DNA of 64,000 nt from NCBI GenBank assembly GCA_036426205.1, contig CM071568.1, positions 43,784,841 through 43,848,840 of the forward strand, in the 5' to 3' direction. The translations under genes were made by a program, and so were the position numbers. Positions 33,497 to 44,699 of this stretch are shown piece by piece; positions within the stretch are counted from its first letter, which is position 1, and every line of letters starts with the position of its first letter. Under the pieces are notes generated by a model, which saw only the letters and a list, made by a program, of their open reading frames with translations, searched no databases and was not told the DNA's origin. The DNA is from Ascaphus truei. Its lineage: Eukaryota > Chordata > Amphibia > Anura > Ascaphidae.

Positions 33497-34835
33497 AATG
33501 CTAACCAGTAGAGATTCTTAGGCTATGAGTTTCAGGCGGGACTTTGCAGTAAAAGTGTTGTCAGAATGTATCTAGGTAGAAAGGGTTCAGTTTTGCTGGC
33601 CACCCCAAAAATGTATCCGGGAATCTGGTCAGATTCTCGGGGACATATAGACACATCACACCGGTCAAAGTCCTCCCTTGAAAACAGTTGCACGACTCAC
33701 TACCAGGTTTCCCTGTTTCAGCACAGACCAGAAAGGTAAATGAGGGCATAGGAATTAGTATATCCTGGGTACATTCAAGGGTCCCTAGGTTGGTAAGGGT
33801 TCCCCAGTATATGCCCAGGTGCCCCAGAATCAGTATAGAGGTACTGGGGGTTTTCTCCACCTGTATATTAAGTTGCGAGAGGTTTTATGAAACCTAAGTC
33901 TGAGTTTCATTAAAGGAAAAAGATACAGCCCTGGGAGTGTGCCTATGCGTTTTTTTTGTTCAAAAGAAAATTAGGTTTCCTTAAGGAAATGAGCTACAGC
34001 TCTGAGATTGAAGCTAAGTATCTTTTCGTTTCACTGTGGGACTTAGTAGAAAAATGAGAAATATTTTTCATGTTTCATAAAATGTTTAATAACCAATATG
34101 GCTATAAGGTTTTTACAGTCTAAATCAGGTTAACAGTGTGTGAGAGATATAGCTAGTGGGGAAAAAAGTACATAGTCCCATTCTACCCCTCATAGCCCAA
34201 AAAACATAGACAAGGTAAACGTGTAAAAGTATATTTTTATTAAACTGAGATGTTTGTAAATGTATTATACTTATAAGCTGGGACTTTTAAAGACGGTACT
34301 CTGAGGGGGGCTTGTGGGCTACCAATTTGTGGTGCCACTGAGTCTGCCCTAGGTCCGTACTTCAAAGCCACAGATGCTGCCAGAGGTGTTAAAGACATTT
34401 GGGCAGGATGGTTAGGTGGAGTGCCCACGTTCGAGAAACAATGCCGGCCATTGCGGCTAGTATTTGCCTTCTCAGACTTGGAGGCACCTAACTCACTCAG
34501 AAGTGGCTAAGGTTGCAAACTCACGCATGCCTTCGTTACAGTCTGAAGAAACGCTTGCCCGGCTTTGGAAGACTGAAAGCTGTCTGATTGGCTGGTTGTA
34601 AAGTTCCCATTCATGAATGAATCTGAAATACTACAAGAAACCCAGCAGCCAATCCGGAGCTCGGATTCGACGCGCCAAGACAGCAGCGGCAAATTTGAAC
34701 TCACCAAAAGATGCTCTTGGGGAAATAGATGTGAGCCGGCTTCAGAAATTTCAAGGCAAGAAATTTTCGAAGTCCCACTTTTCGGGGCCACGTTCTGAGA
34801 AAGGAACGTAGTGATCGTGGCAGGAACTACACGCC
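33497..34835. repeat. 1.35-kb tandem duplication, copy B
   Basis: Direct copy of 31852-33203 at a period of about 1645 bp. It lacks a short piece near 34495 (copy A GCGGGTGGCTTCTGTTTAAC, here CACTCAGAAG). As with copy A, an AATAAA follows within about 300 bp (35093). Confidence 0.85.
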
Positions 34836-35588
34836 GAAAAGAGAACCTGGACGTTTGGTACTGTCTCCTGGTCAAGGGATTTTGGCATCTCTGGAAGAGA
34901 TACAGCGGTGGAATTAGGATCTTCATGCTTATTGGAGTTCAAGGACTTTTCGGGCAAAGTCCCGGTCAACTTAAAGACTTTGTTTTATAGACTATTTCAA
35001 CTAGGAAAGTTTAGTTTTGTAGCCCAGACCCCCAGTAAGTGTGTTTTCTTCTGTACATTGTAATCCATTGTGTGTATGTCTGTTTCTAAGGAATAAATCG
35101 CAATTTGTTTTACTTCTTGGTTTTGCTCAGTGATATGATCCCGGTATAAAGGTGTAAATTCCTGGTCTCCCGTGACATCCACCCATTCAGTGTAGTTTGC
35201 AATCAGCACTGTGCTGGAGGCCTGATTGCAAACAGACCCTAAATAACTTTTTAAGACGTACGCCACACGTCAGTAGGGCACTGAAGGGGTTACGGGCCTG
35301 CGAGGGACTGAGCTATATTTGTACCTTGATATTGAAAATGAGAGATGAGTCAAGTTTAAAGTCTATGTTAAGACTTAAGTACAAATCAAATTCAAAATCT
35401 ACTTGAAATAGAATTGCTTGGAATGAATTTATTCCCAATGAGAGCTGCAAACTCACATTGCCTAAGGCTTTGCTTCAGGCTTTCTTACTGTAGTTCCAGT
35501 TTGCAAGGTTTACTGTGTTTCTGGTGGGCTAACCATCATGTTATATTAAGCAGTACTACATAGCAGAGCAAATCATTGAAATAAATCA
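34836..35588. other. Unassigned sequence
   Basis: No gene recognised. Contains AATAAATCG at about 35093 in a T-rich context, possibly the 3' end of the unit that includes copy B. Confidence 0.4.
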
Positions 35589-36834
35589 TATAGCCCCCTC
35601 TGGGCTCCCCCTCGGCCCCCTGGGTTCCCCACATACCTCTGATCCAGCGGGGGAACCACCGGTGCGTGCGGGGAGATGGCGGGTGCCACCGGAGTGGCAG
35701 GCAGATTCGGCGGGAGGTAGAGAGTGCGGTGAGGTGGGTTGGGAAGTTGTGGCAGCTAAGAGAGGCGATCGGATCGCCGGCGGCTCCCGTTGCAGGGCGC
35801 CCCATGTTGTAATGGGCTGCGCATGCGCAGTGACACCTTGCGCATGTGCAGAAGCACAGTAGTAGCAGCGGCCATTATCAGATAGGGCTCCGTGGGGAAC
35901 TACAATACCCAGCAGCTCCAGGGGCTGCATAGATCACATGCTGCAGCAGAGCAAATATGGCTCCAGGATTCCCCTGCTCCCAACATAGATACATTTTGCA
36001 TGCTGGGAGAGCACACCAGTTTGAGCTGGGACAAGGTCAGGGTAGGTTGTTTGTGCAGGTGTCTGTGGCATCTGCACTAAGCCAGAGACCCCCTGTTAGG
36101 CCCCAGCTAAGCCCCAACTCCCTTCAGTTTGTGGTTGCTGCAGGGACAGACCCATGAGATAGGGATACTGTCCCTGTAGCATAAGTGTGAGGGACACAGC
36201 CAGGATGCAGCTGTATCCTGGCATCCGGTGGTCTGGGACCAGATCACCATCTACCTATAAGAGACATTCTTCATGGTGGCACGTCCACGCGGGAAACCAC
36301 CCAACGTGTAGGCAGAGGCTACGCCAATATCGCTGGGATCAGTGGATCCGCTTCATCTTCTGGACATATCCGGGTGCAGGAGAACCTGGGCTGGTACTCC
36401 AAGTGCACCAACGGTACACACATATTAGTGGAGAAACGCTGACTCACATTTGGGTGGGTTGACTCTGTGGATACCAGGGGTTTTGGGTGCCCAGGGGCAC
36501 CACAGTAATTTGGGGTAAACCCCACCAAGGTGTGGGCACGGTGAGGGGGTACGGCCCTGCGAGGCCTGAGTGGTTCTGTATCATACTTATTATTCTCTTA
36601 TGTCCAGTAAAACTGTTATATCATACCAGGGTGTATTACAGTACTTGTATTGTCTTGAACTGGGTTATCCCATACTGATAGGATCCCGTGCAGGTGGAGG
36701 CGCTGTCACCCAACGGATCAGGTACACCCCAGGCTCCCAGCAGCTGAGGTTCAGGCCTACTGTGAGCCACAGGTATCGCACCACACATACCATAGATGCC
36801 ATATCTCTCATGGGGTGGGGGAAAATGAGCTACA
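35589..36834 (+). mobile_element. Solo LTR 2, gypsy-related
   Basis: It runs from TATAGCCCCC (the related LTRs have TGTAG) to GAGCTACA. Flanking ATCA and ATTA may be a decayed 4-bp duplication. It shares with the 3' LTR at 20123 the landmarks GCATGCGCA, ACTACAAnnCCCAG, CAGTAAA and the end CTCCCAG..CTACA. It contains TGCGCATGCGCA (35818-35829) and ACTACAATACCCAGCAG (35899-35915). No internal element sequence is attached. Confidence 0.72.
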
Positions 36835-37893
36835 ATTATATGCGTAATCAACTTCCTTAGAGAGATGCACATGCTCTGAAGTAACCGTTTTAGTGACTTG
36901 CATCCAGTTAAAAATGAATGTTTTCCTTTTTTACAGGTTTGCTGATTTCAAGCATATAAGCTACTTATGTTTATCTGTTTGAATAATGATGGCTTTATAA
37001 TGACTAAATAAAAAATGTATAACACATAAACAACTGTTTTTTTTTGTTGTTTTTTTTTTGTTTGTTTTTTTTTTAAACCTCCTTTTTGTTCGGCTCTATG
37101 GCCCCGAGATACTTACTGGTGAAGTTACTGGGTTTTAAGCCACCACCGGGGGAAACAACATGGCTGCCAAAATCTCTGGCCTATTGGAAGCCATTTAAAT
37201 CCCACCGGAAGCAATACTGGAAATGTCAGCAGTAAATATTGGTTCAGCTCTGGAAGACGCTCTGGTTCCAATCCAGTAAAACATGTAGGTTAGTTTAGGG
37301 TAGATTGCTCCTTTCAGGACTAACATACAGTCTTATAAAGATTGTAGAAACCCTTGAAAGCTGTTTACCATGGCACCTTTACGTTGAAAAATTATTTAAA
37401 ACTACTTCACTGATTATTATTGTTTAGCTAACCCACTCCATTTAACCTATTAAACAAGCTGCTATAATTACACTGAGATAATGTGAGATTCAACTTTCAG
37501 TAAGTGGCAAAATTTAGCACAATTTGGGCCACCTATAATACAGTATAAAACAATTTACCTTTGCAGCTGAGCACCAGGAGCTATTATTTAAACTGGCACA
37601 CGAAGAATATATTTCACCTCGATTATATAACAAATTTAAAGCCGATAGACATAATCGTTGTTTTTAGTGTAAGCGGGAATCTGCAGATTCTATTAATTGT
37701 GTCAGATACTGGAAATATAAAAAAGATAAACAAATTCTGGGATAAAGTAGTGTTTAGTTAAGATTGTTTTTAATACTAATATTTCTCTTGCTAATTAGGC
37801 AATCCAATGCAGTAATACTAACAACGGGAAAAGCAATGATGAAAACGTGAGCCAGACAGCGGATATGATTCTGCAAGAAAAGCTTTGCTTATC
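36835..37893. other. Unassigned sequence with a T-rich stretch
   Basis: Contains interrupted T runs at 37034-37073. No gene or repeat family recognised. Confidence 0.5.
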
Positions 37894-37897
37894 ACTA

Positions 37898-39311
37898 TGT
37901 AGCAGGCTTCCCCCTAGCCCCCTTACCACCGCGGTAGCCATTACAGGATTGCGCGTGCGCAGTAAAGATAGCGCACGCGGTTCCAATGTTAAAGAGGTCC
38001 TGAGTGGACTACAATTCCCAGCAGCCTCTGGGGATTGCCCTTTCACCCACATCACGTGCAGCCAGCCAGCAAATAGGGTTTTGCAGCTTTTCCTGTGGAG
38101 GAAGGATACAATGTTGCGGGGACCACGTTTGGCAGTTGGAGCTGGGAGCAAGAAGGAGGAGGAAGTGTGTAAGGAGCAAGGCTCTTACACTAGGCCAGGT
38201 TACCCCCAGGTAGGTCCCACTCCCCACTAGGTTAGTGGGTAAGTTCTTAAAGAAGGCCCCTTCGAGAGGGACCCTGCCCTTAGGTGTGTGTAAGTCTAGT
38301 CAGTGGCACAGCTGCCGTGCTGTGTGCTCTGACTAGAATATACAGTGTGGCTTTGAAGTGCAGCCACAGCAGTTATTTGGCTGTGTCAGTGATAGGCCCC
38401 TCATAGAAAGAAGGGGGGTTGCTTTCTAGTTGTTCAGTGTGTGTTATATCACCAGTGCTAGTTGCATGTGGTGAGCTGCCAGAGTCTGGGATCAGACAGA
38501 AGCTATAGGGAGAGTTCTTCTGCATGCAGGGACTAGGGTAGAGGTATACCCCAGGGCCCAGTTAGTCCCCTATGACACCAGAGGAAGGTGTATGGTATAG
38601 GGTCGGCCTTAGGACAGGGTCTCATTCACCATATTTAGAGAGCAAGAGGATTTCTGTCTGACAGTACCTGACTGTCAGTACATCGTGTATCAGAGACTGT
38701 GATAAAGGATCATCCCGGCTGGAGATTCCCTTCCCTGTGGAGTCAGCGTGTGCATCCATTCCTGCAGAGAGCAGCGCAGCACGCCGTGGGATCACTGTGC
38801 GGTGTTGCTGAGTTCCAAGGATTTTCCTGACCAGGACTGGTCAGGGAGGTAGTATACATTAAGTGCACCACCGGGCCCCAACACAGGGAAGCGCTATCCC
38901 TCACACACACTTTCTCTACTGTTGTGGACACTCAAGAGACTGAGGGAAATGTGATGATGGACATGTGGGTGAGGGGATGGTATGCATTCAGAGTGATGCA
39001 CTGTTATTCATATATGGTTTGATGTTATGCAAAGAGAGTGTTATTGAAGTTACAGCTCATGCTCAGTAAATACTGTTTATTCACACGGTGCATATTTACT
39101 GTATGTGGGTTCTGGTGAGGGCACACTCCCACCCCGTTGGGATCCCTCATCAATGGAGGCGCTGCACCGAGTGTAAGTACATACCCCAGGTTCCCCGTGG
39201 CGGAAGCTCAGCTCTCCTGGTTGCCAAACAGGTACCGCACCACACTGGGAAGTAGTCAGATACACCTACCCACCCCAATCTCACTTAGGGGGGGGGGGAA
39301 AGAGGGCTACA
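37898..39311 (+). mobile_element. Solo LTR 3, gypsy-related, with TSD ACTA
   Basis: Starts TGTAGCAGGC and ends GGGCTACA, flanked on both sides by ACTA (37894-37897 and 39312-39315), a 4-bp target duplication as expected for Ty3/gypsy integration. It has GCGCGTGCGCA at 37951-37961 and ACTACAATTCCCAGCAG at 38008-38024, plus a CAGTAAA near 39064. The exact duplication indicates a solo LTR formed by recombination between the two LTRs of one insertion. Confidence 0.88.
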
Positions 39312-39315
39312 ACTA

Positions 39316-39407
39316 GATCTTAGCCATTCCTTCTATTACATCATAAGTGGGAAAAATAATCCTTCAGTTTTTGTTATTAAAAAGACTAGACTCCACTGTA
39401 AAAAAAA
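39316..39407. other. Short unassigned stretch
   Basis: Nothing recognised between solo LTR 3 and a TA microsatellite (39408-39433). Confidence 0.5.
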
Positions 39408-39433
39408 TAAATATATATATATATATATATATC

Positions 39434-39594
39434 GTATTTCCTCAATTCTAAACCGCACTTTTCTTTCACGTTTTACCATTTCTGAAATCGGGATGCATCT
39501 TACAATCAATGTCATTGAAAGACTTTCCCGAAAAGTGTTATTAAAGCAATGGTGCATGTTACAATCAACGGCGTCTTAGAATTAAAGAAATACG
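39434..39594. mobile_element. Tigger/mariner-type MITE (about 160 bp)
   Basis: Ends CGTATTTCCTCAATTCTAA on the left and, complemented, CGTATTTCTTTAATTCTAA on the right, an inverted repeat of about 19 bp with two mismatches. Further inside, TGCATCTTACAATCAA and TGATTGTAACATGCACC are complementary. The flanks are TA-rich. The style matches non-autonomous Tc1/mariner-pogo elements. Confidence 0.6.
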
Positions 39595-40325
39595 GTAATA
39601 TGTAGAGAAAGTACATTTCTAAATTAATGGAAGCCTTAAATGAAATAACTTTAAAGAGATGATAATTGACCCAAAGCTTAAATCTCCATGCTGAGCAAGA
39701 GGTGAAACTGTGGATCTCACAATATTTTATCCCCCCTTGTAATAAAGCTGCCTTTTCCTTCCACTGCCGCCATGTGGTTGCGGAATCAACGGGGAAAGTG
39801 GGGGGGGGGGGGGGGAAGGAAGGGACAAATGAAGACAGCAGATAAAGATGTGGCCTAAATAATAATAGAATTATATTAGAATTATATATAAAATGTACAA
39901 TTAATTTGACTGGCTAGATTACTGGACTTAATATTAAACATAGACAAGTCACTCACCATATGATGTATCTCAGTAAATTAGTTCAGTCAGGACTAGTTTC
40001 TTTAATTTTGGTTACTTGGGACAAGGTATTATTAAGATGTTATTTTTATCACAACTACAGTTGCTTATCTGTAAACCAGTCAATCAGTCCCAGTTGGGTA
40101 GAACAACAACAGAGCTAACACATCCTCATTTGTGGTGGTAGTGTTTTTTAAACACTAAATATATGTATGGATGAAATTGGATGAAAATTGCTTCATTAAG
40201 TTAATTAATCAGATATATTCTTTTAATCACTGTTAATGTGTCATATATGCCACTACGTGTGTAGCCATTTTAGAGTACTATGTAGTATATACTCTTAAGT
40301 ATCTCCCCCATGTATCAGTTACTTC
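39595..40325. other. AT-rich unassigned sequence
   Basis: Contains a G-only run at about 39800-39815. No gene recognised. Confidence 0.5.
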
Positions 40326-40333
40326 CCTTAATG

Positions 40334-40625
40334 CAGCGGTGCACAAACTGGGGGGCGCAATACTTTTTTGGGGGGTGCAGCGTTTAAAGAGACCCCTCGC
40401 TGAGAGCGCGAGGCCTCTGTAATTTACTTACCCGGCTTCAATCCACGCATCTCCATGGCAACGGGATGTCATTTGACGCCCGTTGCTGTGGAGACGTGCC
40501 GTCAAATGACGGGGCGGGTCACGTGGCGTGACGTCACATGACCCTGTGGCGTCATTTGCAGGGGGGCGCAACACCGGAGGAGATCAGGCAGGGGAGGGGC
40601 AGCGCAGGAAGTTTGTGCACCCCTG
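40334..40625. mobile_element. Non-autonomous hAT element, 292 bp
   Basis: The left end CAGCGGTGCACAAACT and the complemented right end CAGGGGTGCACAAACT form a 16-bp TIR of the hAT (CAG..G) type. The 8-bp CCTTAATG flanks both sides exactly (40326-40333 and 40626-40633), the length hAT transposases produce. The interior is GC-rich, with a TGACGTCA at about 40529 and complementary CACGTG/ATGAC blocks. No coding sequence. Confidence 0.92.
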
Positions 40626-41008
40626 CCTTAATGTACTGTATCATTACAAATTAATGTACCAGCTATTTTCTATATATATATGAATAATTTATAGTCCTGT
40701 ACTATTCCCTCTAATTGGAGTCTAGATTTTGTAAATTAAATCATGGTTACTTTTTATCATGTCTGCGATATATCTACTTATTTACTAGTTATATTTATGT
40801 TCAAATTAACTCACTGATATAGATATAGATCTCCCAGATATTGTGTGTATTAATTCACCCGAAAACACTTAAATTGGACATATTGGGCCACCTGAGAGCT
40901 TACCAGCCATTCCTGTAATTTTAATCATTGTATCTGCCATATTTCATACCAGTCAATGAAAATTCTGAATTGCCTTTATAAGTCAAGTGTGATGTAGATG
41001 TCCATTAG

Positions 41009-41390
41009 GACTCCTGACGAAGCTTGTAACGAAAGCGAAACGCGTTAAGTTCAGTTCAGAAGAGAAGGAGAGATTCACCGGATCGGGAGAGGAACTCTGC
41101 TGAGGGCTATAATTGTTTCCGGGCGGCCTCATATGGAGGCAACACCAGACAGGCAGGCAACATATTTGAAAATACCTGATTTCAAATGATGATTTCATTC
41201 ATATTTCAAACGTTGCTAATAGACAGCTCTAGTAAAAAATAAAATGTCATGTCTGCCTGGGAGATGGACTAACAGAGAGGTCTTGGATGATGAGGACTGG
41301 TCAGATATATGCGAATGTATACTGTAGCAAAGATCTCAGTTTGTACCGCTATTAAAGAGAACGGCTTTAAACTCCTTCACAGATGGTATC
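41009..41390 (+). mobile_element. Penelope-like 3' tail fragment (probable)
   Basis: CTCCTGACGAAGCTTG followed by GAAAGCGAAACGCGTTAAG is the CCTGAYGAAG..CGAAACGCG pattern of Neptune-type Penelope tails. A later ATTAAAGAGAACGGC may include the element end. No coding sequence is attached. Confidence 0.5.
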
Positions 41391-43524
41391 TCACCCCTGC
41401 ACACCTGCTTAGATATTAGGCTGATGTGCCTACAGGGTGCGGGAGGGGATGTGAACGACAAGGCTCCTACAGTACATATGTATGGGATGGAATTGTCCTG
41501 AAATAGTCCCTATAAAGGATGCCATTATTCTCATGGGGAGCAACATTTGTGACATACTGTACACACCTTAATAGACCCATTGTTCTGCTTACTACATAGA
41601 CCCCAGTAGGATTTGGACAAGACAGAAAATCCCCTGGATTCACATATCTGTTTAGCAACTAGATGTGTCATAGCAGGCACTGGGCCCAGCAGAGCCCACC
41701 ATCTATTCTGCAAATTAATAATATAATGTGGGAATTTTGCATAATGGAGAAGCTTACCATCTAAATCCGCAACAGATTTCACAAATTCTGCCGTATCTGT
41801 TCCCCTTGGTTCAGCTCTCAGGATGGCATTCTCCTCTCCCCAAGGTCTTGGTAGCTGTTGCTCATGTGTTACTCTTATGTCATTCAATGTATTCTCACCT
41901 ATAACAATAACATGACCCTTTTCTGCCTATCTGACCATGGTCTTGTTATTATTAAAATGAAAATTGATGTTTCCCATACTGTAAGTATTATGCAGTATGT
42001 CACTAGCCTACTCCAGAATGAACCAGAATTATCCCATTTTTATTTTCATATCTGTCCAAAATTTCTAATGAAAAAGAAAGCTAAAAAAAAGACATATATG
42101 TCCATTGATTTCAACGTGTGTTTAATTTAGATGACTAAGATACAGTAGTTATCCTATATTTATATTGAATCACAGGAAGGCAAACGAAAAACCGCAGTGA
42201 AACATTTGCAAATTCTGGGGCATATTCTAGTAGCTGTGAGTTGTGCAGAAAGAGCCCTTTCCACTCAGATTTGCAGGTTTTGGTATTTTGTAAGCCCTTC
42301 TTTCATGTCAAAACCATGAGAAGAAGCGATTTCATTCTGGCTCTACAAATCCGAGCGGAATCATCAGAACCCACATATTCGGCAAACACGCTGTTATTCT
42401 AGCAGCTCCGTTGATTCCAAAAGGCTAAGCCACTTCAAAAAACTCACATTTGAGCTCCCACCAGCCACTCTGATGAGAGTGAGAGAGAGAGACCTCTTTT
42501 AGAGCTGCTGCCCTGAATGGCAGAGGTTCTGGTTTTGGCTCTAAATCCTTTTTTGGTTTTGTTTTTGTTGGAAAAATCTTAATGGTTTTTCAATGTGGTT
42601 TTCGTTCCGGTAGGTTCTGATTTCACACACCCTGGTTTGCCCATCTCTATTAAAAACGTGAGACTTTGTTTTAGTGATTGCGAATAGAGTTGGTTAATTT
42701 TTCTATAATAGATTTTTTTACAATTTCTTGCAACGACTCTTAATAGTTTGAATCAACTGTGCAATCCAGTCATCAGTTCCTTTGAGAGCAGTAAGTGTCA
42801 GTATGAAAAATTCATATGTTTTGAGAGGGCTCTATAGGGGGACATGATGATATTAATTGAGTATACAGTATATGTTGTTCATATGGTGTAAACTTATTAA
42901 AATTGAGAAATCTGGTGGCTCACTCAGTTTTATGTTAAACTATGTAAATTTTTCATATTTGACTTGTGGGGTTGAGGGATATAAAAGTTGAAATGAGCCT
43001 TCTATGTTGAATGTTAAACTTCCAGCATAATTAGAAACAAAGATAACGCTATATTTTATAATGTGTTGTGGGATGAGCGATTAAACCTTATTGGACAAGG
43101 ATTCATAACACGGAATGAAACTGATTTTTTTTTTAATTGCCATTGATTTGTGTATTTTGTTATCAAATTGTCCTAGTATTGCCAAACTTTAGTTAAAAAT
43201 GATAATGTCTGGCCAATTTAATTCTCATACTATTGTGTTATTATACGAGCCATTAATTAAGCCTAGTTTCTACTGACAGTCGAAGCACTGGCAACAATGT
43301 TGGCCAGAAAAAACAACTATTGTCTGTCACAATGACCAAGCACTGTCTTGAAGTCAAGCAAAAAATGTAAATACTGAATACCACTTCAACTCGCACATTA
43401 TTGTGACTTCAAAACAAATAAGTTTAATATAATATCACCAACTGCAAAATACTTTCATGTAACAGTCTCATTCGCAACAAACTGTCTCCAAAAGTTGATA
43501 AACAAAAAACAATATACAATTAAA
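41391..43524. other. AT-rich unassigned sequence, 2.1 kb
   Basis: The longest open frames (41531-41887 minus; 41858-42130 plus) show no recognisable motif, and no repeat family was identified. Confidence 0.45.
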
Positions 43525-44445
43525 GACAAAAATAACCGATGCTACTTCCAATGTGACAGAAAATACATAGTAAAGATAAAAACAAGAGAGAAGCGCCACA
43601 CCTCATAGTATAGTATGTCAATCTTTACTGAGCAAAAAAGATAATAATGCACTTACAACAAGTCAGTGCATCAAGAGCAATGAATAGAAGCACTTAGTGC
43701 TTCTCTGACTTGTTGTAAGTGCATTTTTATCTTTTTTGCTCAGTAAAGATTGACATACTACACTACGAGGTGTGGCGCTTCTCTCTTGGTTTTATCTTTT
43801 CTAATACCAATGTGGAACGCTGAGTTGTTTCCCATTTCTGAAGATAGCAGCACCCTCAAGACTGGACTACAGTATATACTCTGTTTTTTATTAATATATT
43901 TTATGGTTTGTGTATGTGTGATATCAATTATTATTGTTTATTATTTGATTTTATTACATAGGTTGTTTTAGCGGCCGAAGCTGAAGTTAAGTTCTATTAA
44001 TATTATTGGTGGATTTATTGGTATCAATACTGTTTTATCAGGAATTGGTTTGGTATAGCCACATCCCTCCAACACTAGCCTTGGAGATTAATCAACTAGT
44101 ATTGTATATATTGTTCAGTGGTCAGCAACTTACTATTATATTATAGAAAATACATAGTAAAATACATAAATGATTGCATTCTCTTAAGTTTTTTTTTAAG
44201 GAGCATGTTTTTTCCATGTACCTGTGCAGGACCCTTCTCCCTCCACTGCAGAGGTAAATGAGAATATTCGCAGGTAGTGTTGGGACCTGCACACTGGTCA
44301 TGCCGTGACGTGGCTGCAGGCTTATAACGCTTTGGCCAAACGGTTTAACTAAATGATCTTTACTTATGAGAAAACAATTATTTAAGTATTTTACTATATA
44401 TTTTCTGTCACATTGGATGTAGCATTGGGTATTTTTGTCTTTTGC
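43525..44445. mobile_element. Diverged inverted-repeat element hosting a MITE
   Basis: AAGACAAAAATAACCGATGCTACTTCCAATGTGACAG-type sequence at 43525-43580 is complemented at 44393-44445, about 50 bp with few mismatches. The segment between includes the MITE at 43572-43799 inserted next to the left repeat. The element is otherwise unassigned. Confidence 0.5.
43572..43799. mobile_element. Hairpin MITE (about 230 bp)
   Basis: Arms at 43572-43666 and 43705-43799 are reverse complements with a few mismatches. The ends read AAAGATAAAAACAAGAGAG and the complement CTCTCTTGGTTTTATCTTT. The 38-bp loop itself contains a small hairpin (AAGCACTTAGTGCTT). No coding capacity. Confidence 0.85.
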
Positions 44446-44504
44446 TGTATACATTTGGCCACGCCCAGTAGCACTCCTTTTGACACAAATATATATATAA
44501 TTTG

Positions 44505-44690
44505 GTGGCTCTTCTCTGCACTTTTTCTAGTTCCATAATGTCTTTTTTATGGAGTTGTGCCCAAAACTGTACTTAATATTGAAGGTGTGGCACTTACTAA
44601 TGCTTATACAGTGGCCAAATTATGCTTACTTCCCTTCCATCCATACTCCATTTAATGTAAGCTAAGATGTGACATTGTGGATATTATGGA
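44505..44690 (-). mobile_element. CR1-like LINE fragment
   Basis: TTTTCTAGTTCCATAATGTC ... GGAGTTGTGCCCAAAACTGT ... AATATTGAAGGTGTGG ... CAGTGGC resembles the complement of the conserved end of the CR1 reverse transcriptase coding region found across vertebrates. It is a short, decayed, antisense fragment. Confidence 0.6.
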
Positions 44691-44699
44691 AAAACAACA

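Noticed and set aside
35536..35930. GC-rich open frames on both strands considered as a CpG-island gene start
   Set aside because: The region is the 5' part of a solo LTR related to the gypsy LTR; the GC-rich motifs are LTR promoter-like sites.
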